31,880 nucleotides of DNA from a virus. The position numbers were made by a program, and so were the translations under genes. Position 1 is the stretch's first letter, and each line of letters opens with the position of its first letter. Positions 6,224 to 13,658 of this stretch are shown one piece after another. Where the stretch lies: positions 1 through 31,880 of IMG/VR virus record IMGVR_UViG_3300004460_000347. One strand, 5' to 3'. The notes beneath the pieces are model-generated. The model did not search any database, had not been told where the DNA came from, and saw nothing but the letters and a program-made list of their open reading frames with translations.

Positions 6224-6718
6224 ATGAAGACAAAAAATTGTATTGTATGTAATGTTGAGAAGGTAGTTTCTGATTATTACAAACACAGTCAAATGGCAGA
6301 TGGACATTTGAATAAATGTAAAGAATGTTGTAAGTCACAAGCGGCTAAAAGACATTACGAATTATATAAAGACGAATCTTATGTAGAAAAAGAAAGAGCA
6401 AGAGGAAGGGAAAAGTATAAACGATTGAATTATTATGAATCTTATAAAAAATCAATAGTTGATAAGCCTTGGGTATCTACTCAAATATATAAAAATCTAC
6501 ATAGACAAAGAAAATGTGCTAAAGGATATGAATTGCATCATTGGAATTATAATTATTTAAATGACGTTTTAGTTATGACTATTTCAGAACATAGAAAAAT
6601 ACACAAAAAAATGAAATTAGATAAAGAAAAGAAAATATTTATTTACAATGGAGAGTATTTGGATACCTTCAATAAGCATAAGTCTGCAATAGAAGAAATA
6701 CTTTCTAATGTACGTTGA
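6224..6718 (+). CDS. HNH-type endonuclease with zinc finger, probable mobile gene
   Basis: 164 residues. An N-terminal Cys-x2-Cys ... Cys-x2-Cys finger (residues 6-9 and 32-35 by eye) is followed by a basic helical linker. A YELHHWNYN ... SEHRKIHK segment then has the His-His / Asn / His spacing of HNH nucleases. Free-standing enzymes of this type usually spread as homing endonucleases. Codons ending in T and A are more common than in the neighbours. The hexamer TACGTT lies just before and just after the gene, and its end overlaps the next start, both consistent with insertion. Confidence 0.7.
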   Translation: MKTKNCIVCNVEKVVSDYYKHSQMADGHLNKCKECCKSQAAKRHYELYKDESYVEKERARGREKYKRLNYYESYKKSIVDKPWVSTQIYKNLHRQRKCAKGYELHHWNYNYLNDVLVMTISEHRKIHKKMKLDKEKKIFIYNGEYLDTFNKHKSAIEEILSNVR

Positions 6719-6908
6719 CGAGGGTGAGTTGCGTAAGCAATTAGTGAAGTTGTTACGTAGCAAAACACGAAATCAAATCGTGCAGGACATTAAATCAAAA
6801 ACAGGAAAGTTTCACCAATACCAAATAGACAAATTCTTGCAAGGCAAAGACATCACACTAAGCACTGCAATCAAATTAGATGAATATTTACTGCGTGAAA
6901 GAATGTAA
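6708..6908 (+). CDS. Small Cro/XRE-like DNA-binding protein
   Basis: 66 residues. ELRKQLVKLLRSK ... QIVQDIKSKTGKFHQYQIDKFLQGKDITLSTAIKLDEYL (shown in parts) has the helix order of a small XRE-type HTH. It could be the switch protein between early and late genes, since a terminator follows directly and the late promoter lies beyond it. The start overlaps the HNH gene by 11 bases, which may mean its original N-terminus was altered by that insertion. Confidence 0.65.
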   Translation: MYVDEGELRKQLVKLLRSKTRNQIVQDIKSKTGKFHQYQIDKFLQGKDITLSTAIKLDEYLLRERM

Positions 6909-6912
6909 ACCG

Positions 6913-6938
6913 AAGCCACTTTAACAGGTGGCTTTTTT
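6913..6938 (+). terminator. Rho-independent terminator ending the early arm
   Basis: AAGCCAC (6913-6919) pairs with GTGGCTT (6928-6934) around an 8-base loop and runs into a T tract. It is placed directly after the last early gene. Its sequence is nearly the same as that of the terminator at 19806. Confidence 0.85.
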
Positions 6939-6979
6939 ATTGTTGAAAACTTTTTAGCAACGTGATTAGATTTTCATCG

Positions 6980-6987
6980 TAAGTTTG
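6980..6987 (+). promoter_or_regulatory. Candidate late promoter -7 element
   Basis: TAAGTTTG matches TAnnTTTG and lies 15 bases before the sigma-like gene and just after a terminator, where a promoter is needed. No clear -33 TTG is seen at the usual spacing. The same octamer also occurs by chance inside genes. Confidence 0.5.
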
Positions 6988-7002
6988 ATTAGAATTTAAC
7001 CA

Positions 7003-7530
7003 ATGGATAAATTACAAACACTTGCAAAGCATCACAAAGATTGGGTGAGAATCGTCAATAGTTTTGGCGAATACTTCTTAGCTGATGACATTGTACAAGA
7101 AACATATATTAAAATTATACGTTTAAATCATATAGATAAGATAGTTACTGACTCAGTAAACAAAAACATTATGTGGTTAATCCTGCGAAGTGTTTACGTT
7201 GATCATTTAAGAGCTAGAAAGATTGAAAGCGTATCTATTGACGATTGTGTGAAGTTAAGTTATGATGATTGCAACGTAGAAAAACACGAAGCATTTAATA
7301 TAATTGAACAAAAGATACAGGAAGAAGTAGACAAATGGCACTGGTACGACATTAAACTATTTAATCTATACAGAGAATCAAACTTATCAATGCGTGAGAT
7401 AGCAGAAGAAACAGATATAAGTTTGACTTCTATATTTAACACATTAAAGAACTGTAAGGAAAGACTTAAAGAATCAATTGGAGAAGATTTTGAGGATTAT
7501 TTAAACGAAGATTTTGAACTAATAAAATAA
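7003..7530 (+). CDS. ECF-like sigma factor, putative late-gene regulator
   Basis: 175 residues. A region-2-like segment (ADDIVQETYIKI, about 27-38) is followed by a region-4-like helix-turn-helix (LSMREIAEETDISLTSIFN, about 128-146) and a basic helix. This is the sigma-70 family layout without region 3. It is the first gene of the late arm, directly upstream of packaging genes, so it may redirect host RNA polymerase to late promoters. The TerS gene lies further on, so confusion with a small terminase is unlikely. Confidence 0.75.
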   Translation: MDKLQTLAKHHKDWVRIVNSFGEYFLADDIVQETYIKIIRLNHIDKIVTDSVNKNIMWLILRSVYVDHLRARKIESVSIDDCVKLSYDDCNVEKHEAFNIIEQKIQEEVDKWHWYDIKLFNLYRESNLSMREIAEETDISLTSIFNTLKNCKERLKESIGEDFEDYLNEDFELIK

Positions 7531-7533
7531 ACA

Positions 7534-7917
7534 ATGGCAAAACGAATAATTAAAAAAGCACAAGGATTAGGAGATACAATCGAACAAATTACAGAAGCAA
7601 CAGGAATTAAAAAGCTAGTGAAGTTTATTGCTGGAGATGACTGCGGATGTGATGCACGTAAAGCAAAGCTGAATGCATTATTTCCATATAACAAACCTGA
7701 ATGTTTAACGGAAGTAGAATACAACTATTTAAACGAAACACAGGTATTGTTTAAGAACTCAATCAAACCTTCAGAGCAAGACGAAATATTAAAGATTTAC
7801 AACCGTGTTTTCAAAGTAAGACAAGAGCCAACATCTTGTGCTAGTTGCTTACGTGAAATAGTTCTAAAGATGCAACAAGTATTCAACGAATATAAAGACG
7901 AAGATGCCAATTCCTAA
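7534..7917 (+). CDS. Conserved phage protein with Cys motifs
   Basis: 127 residues. It starts with the GLGDTIEQITEATGIKK segment and has Cys37 and Cys39 (DDCGCD), Cys57, and Cys102 and Cys105 (CASC), spaced as for metal binding. From memory, the N-terminal segment is widely shared among Bacteroidota phages next to terminase genes, but no function is known to me. Its end overlaps the next gene by 14 bases. Confidence 0.7.
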   Translation: MAKRIIKKAQGLGDTIEQITEATGIKKLVKFIAGDDCGCDARKAKLNALFPYNKPECLTEVEYNYLNETQVLFKNSIKPSEQDEILKIYNRVFKVRQEPTSCASCLREIVLKMQQVFNEYKDEDANS

Positions 7918-8338
7918 ACCACATTCAGGAGAATCAGAAGCAGACTTCTTAAAAAAATGTATGTCTGATAATGTAATGATAAACGAATACGATGCAGAAC
8001 AACGCAGTGCAATTTGTCGCACAAGTTACACAGAGAAACTTGCAGGAGAAAAGATATCGTTTGATTATGACGGAACATTCTCAACTAAAAAAGGATTTGA
8101 TAGAGCAGTTAATCTTATTCAATCCGGTGCAGATGTTTACATCATTTCAGCGAGAGATTCAAAAGACGGAATGTTAGTAAGAGCTAATAAAGCAGGAATA
8201 CTTTTCTCTAAAGTTTACGCTACTGGAAGCAATGAATCAAAAGTACAAAAGGTAAAAGACTTGAATATTACCGTTCACTACGATAACAATCAAGATGTAG
8301 TTAATCAACTTCCAAACATCGGCAGACTTTTTACATAA
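7904..8338 (+). CDS. HAD-like phosphatase fused to a short phage capsid-type motif
   Basis: 144 residues in two parts. Residues 1-42 (PIPKPHSGESEADFLKKCM, then a Cys-Arg-Thr end) match a short motif usually seen at the start of phage head proteins or proteases. Residues 51-140 form a compact HAD domain: FDYDGT (Asp54, Asp56), IISAR (Ser82), Lys113 or Lys116, and HYDNNQD (Asp127). HAD enzymes hydrolyse phosphate esters of nucleotides or sugars. The substrate cannot be told from sequence. There is almost no cap domain. Confidence 0.72.
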   Translation: MPIPKPHSGESEADFLKKCMSDNVMINEYDAEQRSAICRTSYTEKLAGEKISFDYDGTFSTKKGFDRAVNLIQSGADVYIISARDSKDGMLVRANKAGILFSKVYATGSNESKVQKVKDLNITVHYDNNQDVVNQLPNIGRLFT

Positions 8339-8345
8339 ACACGAA

Positions 8346-8534
8346 ATGAAATACTATCTAATTGATCACGGAAAAGAAATGCTCGAAGCTGCTAATGCAG
8401 TAACAGACTTATTAACTAAGCAAGGATATCACTATGTTGTTTATCTAACAGATGCAAACGGATTAATGTGCATAGAAGAGATAAGCGAGAATGAATTTTT
8501 AGACCACTTTAAAAAGAACCAAAACACGAAATAA
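8346..8534 (+). CDS. Small hypothetical protein
   Basis: 62 residues. An N-terminal amphipathic helix (KEMLEAANAVTDLLTKQG) is followed by two strands. No recognised motif. It lies between the HAD protein and the small terminase with gaps of only a few bases, so it is in the late operon. Confidence 0.6.
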   Translation: MKYYLIDHGKEMLEAANAVTDLLTKQGYHYVVYLTDANGLMCIEEISENEFLDHFKKNQNTK

Positions 8535-8537
8535 CAA

Positions 8538-8951
8538 ATGGCAAAACTAGGAAGACCACGTAAAATAGAATCACCAGAACAACTATGGGATATGTTCAAA
8601 TCGTACAGAACAAACGTAAAAGAAAACCCAAGATACAAGTATGTAATGAATCAACGCTCAGGAGATATGATAGCAGAACCTTTAGAATGTCCACTAAGCA
8701 TAGACGGATTCGAAGTGTATTGTTATAACAAATTTGAATGCACTGTTTCTCACTATTTAGAGAATACGAACAAATCATACGACAATTATTGTACTATCTC
8801 CGCACATATACGAAAAGAAATCCGACAAGACCAAATCTCAGGAGGTATGGTAGGACAGTATAACGCAAGTCTTACAGCACGTTTAAACGGACTTACTGAA
8901 AAAGTTGAAAGTACGATTATAACTGAGCAACCATTGTTCCCTGAGGAGTAA
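8538..8951 (+). CDS. terS: Terminase small subunit (DNA-packaging protein)
   Basis: 137 residues beginning MAKLGRPRKIESPEQLWDMF, followed by PLSIDGFEVYCYN and a C-terminal GGMVGQYNASLTARLNGL, the pattern of gp3-like small terminases. These bind the packaging site and load the large subunit. It lies three bases before the large subunit gene, which supports the call. The putative pac or cos site is not identifiable by eye. Confidence 0.78.
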   Translation: MAKLGRPRKIESPEQLWDMFKSYRTNVKENPRYKYVMNQRSGDMIAEPLECPLSIDGFEVYCYNKFECTVSHYLENTNKSYDNYCTISAHIRKEIRQDQISGGMVGQYNASLTARLNGLTEKVESTIITEQPLFPEE

Positions 8952-8953
8952 CT

Positions 8954-10114
8954 ATGTTTAAAAGAACAACTGCGATAAACAAAATTCTTTCGTTGAAAAA
9001 ACGAATTAAGATAATTCAAGGAGGAACCAGTGCGGGAAAGACATTCGGAATTTTACCTGTGTTGATAGACAAGTGCGCCAAAGAGCCAAACCTAGAAGTT
9101 TCTGTAGTTGCTGAATCAATTCCTCACCTTAGACGTGGCGCATTAAAAGACTTTATCAAAGTGATGAGGTGGACAGGCAGATACAACGATGACAGGTTCA
9201 ATAAGACGTTATTGCGTTACGAGTTCGGCAATGGTTCAGTAATGGAGTTCTTCTCAGCAGATGACGCATCTAAACTCAGAGGAGCAAGACGTGATATCTT
9301 ATACATCAACGAGTGCAACAACGTCAGCTTCGAAAGTTATAACGAGCTTTCTATCCGTACCAAAAGAGAAGTATTCTTAGACTTTAATCCTGCGAATGAG
9401 TTTTGGGTACACAAGGAACTAAAAGACGAACCTGACTCAGACTTCATAATCTTAACGTACAAGGACAACGAAGCATTAGATGAATCAATCGTAAGTCAAA
9501 TAGAAAAGAATCGTGAGAAAGCAGCAACGAGTTCCTATTGGGCGAATTGGTGGCGAGTTTACGGACTAGGAGAGATAGGAAGTTTAGAAGGAGTAATCTT
9601 TAACAACTGGAAAACGATAGATACAATACCAACCGAAGCTAAGTTGATAGGAATAGGACTTGACTTTGGTTACACGAATGATCCTACTTCAGCAATAGAA
9701 ATCTACAACTACAACGGACAAAGAATCATAAACGAAATATGTTACCGTACAGGAATGGTAAACTCTGACATAGCAAAAGTGCTACCTAATAACGTTACAA
9801 TTTACGCAGATAGCTCAGAGCCAAAATCAATCGAAGAGATTAGAAGATTTGGAAAGATGATTAAAGGCGTAACAAAAGGAGTAGATTCAATCAAGTTTGG
9901 AATAGACGTAATGCAACGACAAGACTATCTAGTTACCAGTGCAAGTACAAACCTAATCAAAGAGCTTAGAAGCTATTGTTGGAGTCTAAAGAAAGACGGA
10001 GAAAAGACAAACGTACCTATCGACCATTTTAACCACGCTATTGATGCTTTAAGATATCACGAGATGGAAACACTAGGACTTAAAAAAAATTATGGACAAT
10101 ACAACATCAGATGA
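8954..10114 (+). CDS. terL: Terminase large subunit (ATPase and nuclease)
   Basis: 386 residues. The N-terminal motor has Walker A GGTSAGKT (23-30) and Walker B DILYINE (114-120). The C-terminal RNase-H-like nuclease has acidic residues Asp237 (LDFGY), Asp286 (YADSSEP) and Asp364 (NHAIDALRY). This is the Terminase_3 type, which packages DNA into the prohead and cuts it. The length is normal and all key residues are present. Confidence 0.95.
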   Translation: MFKRTTAINKILSLKKRIKIIQGGTSAGKTFGILPVLIDKCAKEPNLEVSVVAESIPHLRRGALKDFIKVMRWTGRYNDDRFNKTLLRYEFGNGSVMEFFSADDASKLRGARRDILYINECNNVSFESYNELSIRTKREVFLDFNPANEFWVHKELKDEPDSDFIILTYKDNEALDESIVSQIEKNREKAATSSYWANWWRVYGLGEIGSLEGVIFNNWKTIDTIPTEAKLIGIGLDFGYTNDPTSAIEIYNYNGQRIINEICYRTGMVNSDIAKVLPNNVTIYADSSEPKSIEEIRRFGKMIKGVTKGVDSIKFGIDVMQRQDYLVTSASTNLIKELRSYCWSLKKDGEKTNVPIDHFNHAIDALRYHEMETLGLKKNYGQYNIR

Positions 10115-10271
10115 TTTACCAATGATGAAAAGAGTAGTAGAAGACTACATCTATCAGAAGACAGGAAAAAGGATTACAATAGTATTCGATGACGTTATGC
10201 AAATCAGAAGACACTTCCAAATGTTAACTGCAGCTTTCGACATTATACACGTACAACAAAATAATAAATAA
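10092..10271 (+). CDS. Small hypothetical protein (59 aa)
   Basis: 59 residues, overlapping the end of the large terminase by 23 bases. It is mixed helical and strand in character (KRVVEDYIYQKTG, ITIVFDDVMQIRRHF). It fills the gap before the next gene with good codon structure, so I take it as real. Function unknown. A start at Met11 or Met12 is possible. Confidence 0.55.
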   Translation: MDNTTSDDLPMMKRVVEDYIYQKTGKRITIVFDDVMQIRRHFQMLTAAFDIIHVQQNNK

Positions 10272-10285
10272 ATCGTTTAATTAAT

Positions 10286-11053
10286 ATGAAGTTAGAAATC
10301 AACGTACCTTCAAGCCTAAGTGAGATTCCACTTAAACACTATCAGGACTTTTTAAGAGTTCAGGCAGATTCCAACGATGAAGAATTTGTCGCTCAGAAGA
10401 TGATTGAAATCTTTTGTGGTATAACACTAAAAGATGTAGTTAAAATGAAGCTAACGAGCTTAAACGAGCTAATAGGACACTTTACAAAGTTATTTAGTGA
10501 GAAACCTAAGTTCCAAAATAGATTTAAGATAAAATCAGAAGAAGGAGAGATTGAGTTTGGATTTATTCCGGAGTTAGAGGAGATCAGTTTCGGTGAGTAT
10601 GTAGATTTGGAGAATCATCTTACAACTTGGGACAACTATCACAAAGCAATGGCAGTTATGTATCGTCCGATTATCAAAACACGAAAGGATAAATACGATA
10701 TCTTACCTTACGAACCTAATCAGGACTTCCAAGAGTTAATGAAGTTTGCTCCGCTGGATGTTGTCTTAGCATCAAGTGTTTTTTTTTGGAATTTAGGAAA
10801 CGAGTTATTGCAGGCTACCCTGAACTATTTAGAGAATCAGATGAAGAAGGACAAGAAGCTATCAGCGACTTTTCAGAAACAACTCAATTTGCAAAACGAT
10901 GGGGATGGTATCAATCAATATATGGACTCGCTCAAGGAGACGTTACAAAGTTCGATGCAATTACCGAGCTTAGACTTACTAAATGTCTCACCTATCTTGT
11001 CTTTGAAAAGCAAAAAAACGACATTGAAAGAAGACAATTTGAACGTAATTTAA
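10286..11053 (+). CDS. Probable tail assembly chaperone, short form (G-like)
   Basis: 255 residues. The N-terminal two thirds (ISFGEYVDLENHL, AMAVMYRPI, FAPLDVVLASSVFF) and the C-terminal NDGDGINQYMDSLKETL are familiar from flavobacterial phage proteins in the tail region. At codons 165-167 the frame crosses nine Ts. A -1 slip there enters another long open frame, as in lambda G/GT and many siphophages. The unslipped product is this one. The chaperone role is inferred from the frameshift. The gene lies apart from the tape measure, which is unusual. Confidence 0.7.
   Translation: MKLEINVPSSLSEIPLKHYQDFLRVQADSNDEEFVAQKMIEIFCGITLKDVVKMKLTSLNELIGHFTKLFSEKPKFQNRFKIKSEEGEIEFGFIPELEEISFGEYVDLENHLTTWDNYHKAMAVMYRPIIKTRKDKYDILPYEPNQDFQELMKFAPLDVVLASSVFFWNLGNELLQATLNYLENQMKKDKKLSATFQKQLNLQNDGDGINQYMDSLKETLQSSMQLPSLDLLNVSPILSLKSKKTTLKEDNLNVI
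10778..10787 (+). promoter_or_regulatory. Candidate -1 ribosomal frameshift site (T9 run)
   Basis: G followed by nine Ts, read GTT TTT TTT TGG in the zero frame. This holds the slippery heptamer T-TTT-TTT in the correct phase. Slipping back one base gives TTG GAA TTT, which opens the frame to 11061. A weak hairpin (CAGG-CTAC-CCTG, 10811-10822) lies 24 bases downstream. Confidence 0.72.
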
Positions 11054-11061
11054 AACGATGA
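10786..11061 (+). CDS. -1 frame extension of the chaperone (T-like part)
   Basis: 91 codons reached from the upstream frame by a -1 slip, giving a 258-residue long form. It has the segments RWGWYQSIYGLAQGDV and LTYLVFEKQKNDIE, similar to T-like ends of chaperones that contact the tape measure. It has no ATG of its own (only TTG at 10786). Its TGA overlaps the ATG of the next gene at 11058, which argues that this frame is really translated. Confidence 0.65.
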   Translation: MEFRKRVIAGYPELFRESDEEGQEAISDFSETTQFAKRWGWYQSIYGLAQGDVTKFDAITELRLTKCLTYLVFEKQKNDIERRQFERNLKR

Positions 11062-11708
11062 CAGGATTCTACGACATATTAAATAAACTGAAATGGCATT
11101 TCGACAATGATGAGATTGTTAACTCAGTTACACAAGGTGATATCTTTCAGGTTGACTTAAATAAACAGACTATCTTTCCATTAACTCACATCATGGTTAA
11201 TAGTTCTACACTGGGAGATAATACAATGAGCTTTAATGTTTCTATTTTAGCAATGGATATAGTGGACATTTCCAAGTCAGAAGTGATTGATATCTTTCAA
11301 GAAAATAACAACGAACTAGACGTACTTAATACGCAACACGCAGTATTAAATAGAGCTTATCAGCAGATGCTTCACGGTAATCTTTGGGACTTACAATTTG
11401 CAGTAGCAGGAGAACCTACATTAGAACCATTTACAGAACGATTCGAGAATTTACTAGCAGGATGGACAATGACATTCGATGTTACTATTCCTAACGATAT
11501 GACAATATGCGACACTGGAAGCTACGCACCTTTCTGTTCACCTTCATTTGTCATAAACACGGATGGAAGTTATACTGCAACGATTCAGAGTGGAGAAACT
11601 CTTACGTTACCTAACACGACATTGAATCTACAAATAGACGGAACACAAGTATCAACATCAACATTTGCAACTTTAAGCAATCAAACAATAAATTTAGTAT
11701 GGCAATAG
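11058..11708 (+). CDS. Tail or neck structural protein, conserved in flavobacterial phages
   Basis: 216 residues. The blocks FYDILNKLKWHF, DLNKQTIFPLTHIMVN, FNVSILAMDIVD and FTERFENLLAGWTMTFDV mark a family I associate with Bacteroidota phage tails. A role as tail completion or terminator protein is plausible. The last 55 residues form a separate beta-rich domain (DGSYTATIQSGETLTLP) of a kind often attached to virion proteins in this phylum. The start overlaps the -1 frame stop. Confidence 0.65.
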   Translation: MTGFYDILNKLKWHFDNDEIVNSVTQGDIFQVDLNKQTIFPLTHIMVNSSTLGDNTMSFNVSILAMDIVDISKSEVIDIFQENNNELDVLNTQHAVLNRAYQQMLHGNLWDLQFAVAGEPTLEPFTERFENLLAGWTMTFDVTIPNDMTICDTGSYAPFCSPSFVINTDGSYTATIQSGETLTLPNTTLNLQIDGTQVSTSTFATLSNQTINLVWQ

Positions 11709-12754
11709 ACATAAACATACCATCACAAGTAAAGAACTACGCAAACTTAGCAGCATTTCCTGCAACAGGTACGCTAAAAACAATCTACATAGCAAACGAC
11801 ACAAACAAGACATATCGTTGGACAGGTTCAGCTTATGTAGAGATTTCAGCAAGTCAAGCAGCATCTTGGGGAACTATCACAGGAACACTATCTTCTCAGA
11901 CAGATTTACAAACTGCTTTAAACGCTAAGCAAGATACCTTAGTAAGCGGAACAAACATAAAGACGGTAAACGGAACTACGATTCTAGGAAGTGGTGATAT
12001 TGCTATTGCTTCGGGCATCACAATCGGTACGACTGCAATCACTTCGGGTACTGTTGGACGAGTATTGTTTCAAGGGAGTGGGAATGTTGTTCAGCAGAGT
12101 TCGTCTTTGTCTTATGATGATACTGCTAAAACATTTACTTTAATAGGTCCTATTGGTTCGTTTTTTCAACATACTCCTTTAACAAATTATGTTGGATTTG
12201 GAGGACTTCAATTTAATGTTGCGAATGGTACAGAACGTGCTTTTGCTAAATTAAATCCAGATAGTGGTGAGTTTAAAATTGGTACTACGGGAAGTGGGTA
12301 TTTTACAACTATTCATTCGGGAGGAGTGGAGCGTGTTCGTGTTTTTCAAAATGGCAACATAGGCATCAACACCACCACAGACGCAGGATTCAAGCTAGAC
12401 GTTAATGGTACTGCGAGGGTGAGTGGTGGAACAAGAATTACGGGTTCTCTTTTATTAGGTTCGTATTTAGCGGGTGCGGGAGTTGCGGGAACTACATTAA
12501 GTATTTATGGAAGTGATTCAGATACCAACGGGCAACAATTATTTATAAATGCAAATGGTATTTGGCAAGGCTCTACAACTTTAAACGCTTCGGCTTGTAC
12601 TCAATTTACCTCAACAACTCGTGGCTTCCTTCCTCCACGAATGACAACCACACAAAAGAACGCCATTGCTACACCAGCTGCGGGACTAATGGTATACGAT
12701 ACAACACTTAACTTAATGGCTTTATATAACGGAACAATATGGACAACACTTTAA
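11699..12754 (+). CDS. Tail fibre protein
   Basis: 351 residues. It has an N-terminal virion-attachment region, a KQDTLVSGTNIKTVNG segment typical of phage fibres, Gly/Ser/Thr-rich beta repeats, and a GNIGINTTT ... LDVNGTARVSG block common in trimeric fibres. The C-terminal segment TRGFLPPRMTTTQ ... MVYDTTLNL is a domain often found in flavobacterial fibres and surface proteins. Codons ending in T dominate about 12000-12600, unlike both ends of the gene, suggesting that the middle was exchanged. It is the likely receptor-binding protein. Confidence 0.78.
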   Translation: MAIDINIPSQVKNYANLAAFPATGTLKTIYIANDTNKTYRWTGSAYVEISASQAASWGTITGTLSSQTDLQTALNAKQDTLVSGTNIKTVNGTTILGSGDIAIASGITIGTTAITSGTVGRVLFQGSGNVVQQSSSLSYDDTAKTFTLIGPIGSFFQHTPLTNYVGFGGLQFNVANGTERAFAKLNPDSGEFKIGTTGSGYFTTIHSGGVERVRVFQNGNIGINTTTDAGFKLDVNGTARVSGGTRITGSLLLGSYLAGAGVAGTTLSIYGSDSDTNGQQLFINANGIWQGSTTLNASACTQFTSTTRGFLPPRMTTTQKNAIATPAAGLMVYDTTLNLMALYNGTIWTTL

Positions 12755-13011
12755 CAACAAACGGAGTAGCGATTCAACCAATCGTCTATCCACTTAACGA
12801 AGGTACTGCGACACGATTATCCGTGTTAGTTTTGAACTTCCAAACGGATGCAACGACTTGCACGACCTATTGGCAATTACTAACTGAAGAAGGTAAGATG
12901 TTAAGCGAAGACAATTATACCTTGACTGAAGAACAATTCTTAACTTGGGGGACTGATAATTCAGTTGTCAACGAGTATGTTGCTGAAGCAATCGGAGTTA
13001 CAATCATCTAA
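12739..13011 (+). CDS. Small fibre-associated protein
   Basis: 90 residues, overlapping the fibre gene by 16 bases. It is beta-rich (ATRLSVLVLNFQTDA, TTYWQLLTEEGKML) and ends with a short helix and VTII. From its position it may be a fibre partner or assembly factor. I do not know the family's function. Confidence 0.6.
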   Translation: MDNTLTTNGVAIQPIVYPLNEGTATRLSVLVLNFQTDATTCTTYWQLLTEEGKMLSEDNYTLTEEQFLTWGTDNSVVNEYVAEAIGVTII

Positions 13012-13021
13012 AACACGGACT

Positions 13022-13150
13022 ATGTTAACACTATCAGAAGAACAAGTAAAGCAATTAGAAGCAATCTTAAGTGAACTACCGATGAAGTTCGGAGTACCTA
13101 TTTTGAATATCTTAAACGAAGCTGCAAAGCCAAAGGATGAAGCAGAGTGA
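13022..13150 (+). CDS. Very small helical protein (42 aa)
   Basis: I begin at 13022 (MLTLSEEQVKQLEAIL) rather than at an upstream in-frame ATG inside the previous gene. The 42 residues are amphipathic helix, then a short tail rich in Lys, Asp and Glu. The end overlaps the next gene by 14 bases. It is probably real because it fills the space between coupled structural genes. Function unknown. Confidence 0.5.
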   Translation: MLTLSEEQVKQLEAILSELPMKFGVPILNILNEAAKPKDEAE

Positions 13151-13658
13151 GTTACAACTAGAGTTAAACAAGTTTAGAGACTATGTAATTAGTCAGGCTA
13201 AAGCAAATCTTACGAGAGGTGGTAAAAACGTTTCTAAGGGATTGTATAACTCTATTAAAGGTAATGTAAAAGCTAATCCTAATTCATTCGAGATGGACTT
13301 CTCAATGGAGGAGTATGGAATCTATCAGGATAAAGGAGTTTCAGGTACTGAAAAGAAATACAATACTCCGTTTAAATACAAGACAGGAAACAAGAATGCA
13401 CCACCACCAAGAGCATTTGACAAATGGGCAGTAAGAAAAGGATTAGCACCTAGAACAAAGACAGGAAAGTTTGCTAGTAGGTCAGGATTAAAATTTGCTT
13501 TATCTAGGTTCATACAGAAAAACGGAATCAAACCTAGTTTATTCTTTACTAAACCATTTGAGAAAGCATACAAGAAATTACCACAAGATTTGGTAGAAGC
13601 ATTCGGAATAGACGCAATAAAATTATTTAACAACACAGTATTTCCTAAACAAAAATAG
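13137..13658 (+). CDS. HK97 gp10-like tail completion protein
   Basis: 173 residues, basic. SKGLYNSIKGNVKANP, MEEYGIYQDKGVSG, PPPRAFDKWAVRKG and LKFALSRFIQKNG follow the order seen in gp10-like neck or tail completion proteins, which cap the tail or adapt it to the connector. The flexible Lys/Gly-rich loop in the middle is also typical. Confidence 0.65.
   Translation: MKQSELQLELNKFRDYVISQAKANLTRGGKNVSKGLYNSIKGNVKANPNSFEMDFSMEEYGIYQDKGVSGTEKKYNTPFKYKTGNKNAPPPRAFDKWAVRKGLAPRTKTGKFASRSGLKFALSRFIQKNGIKPSLFFTKPFEKAYKKLPQDLVEAFGIDAIKLFNNTVFPKQK

Noticed and set aside
7992-8177. Plus-strand ORF inside the HAD-domain gene
   Set aside because: It lies wholly within a gene with clear motifs in another frame and shows no family features of its own.
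13325-13636. Minus-strand ORF opposite the gp10-like gene
   Set aside because: It is explained by the Lys/Gly/Pro-rich coding sequence on the plus strand. No promoter or neighbour supports it.
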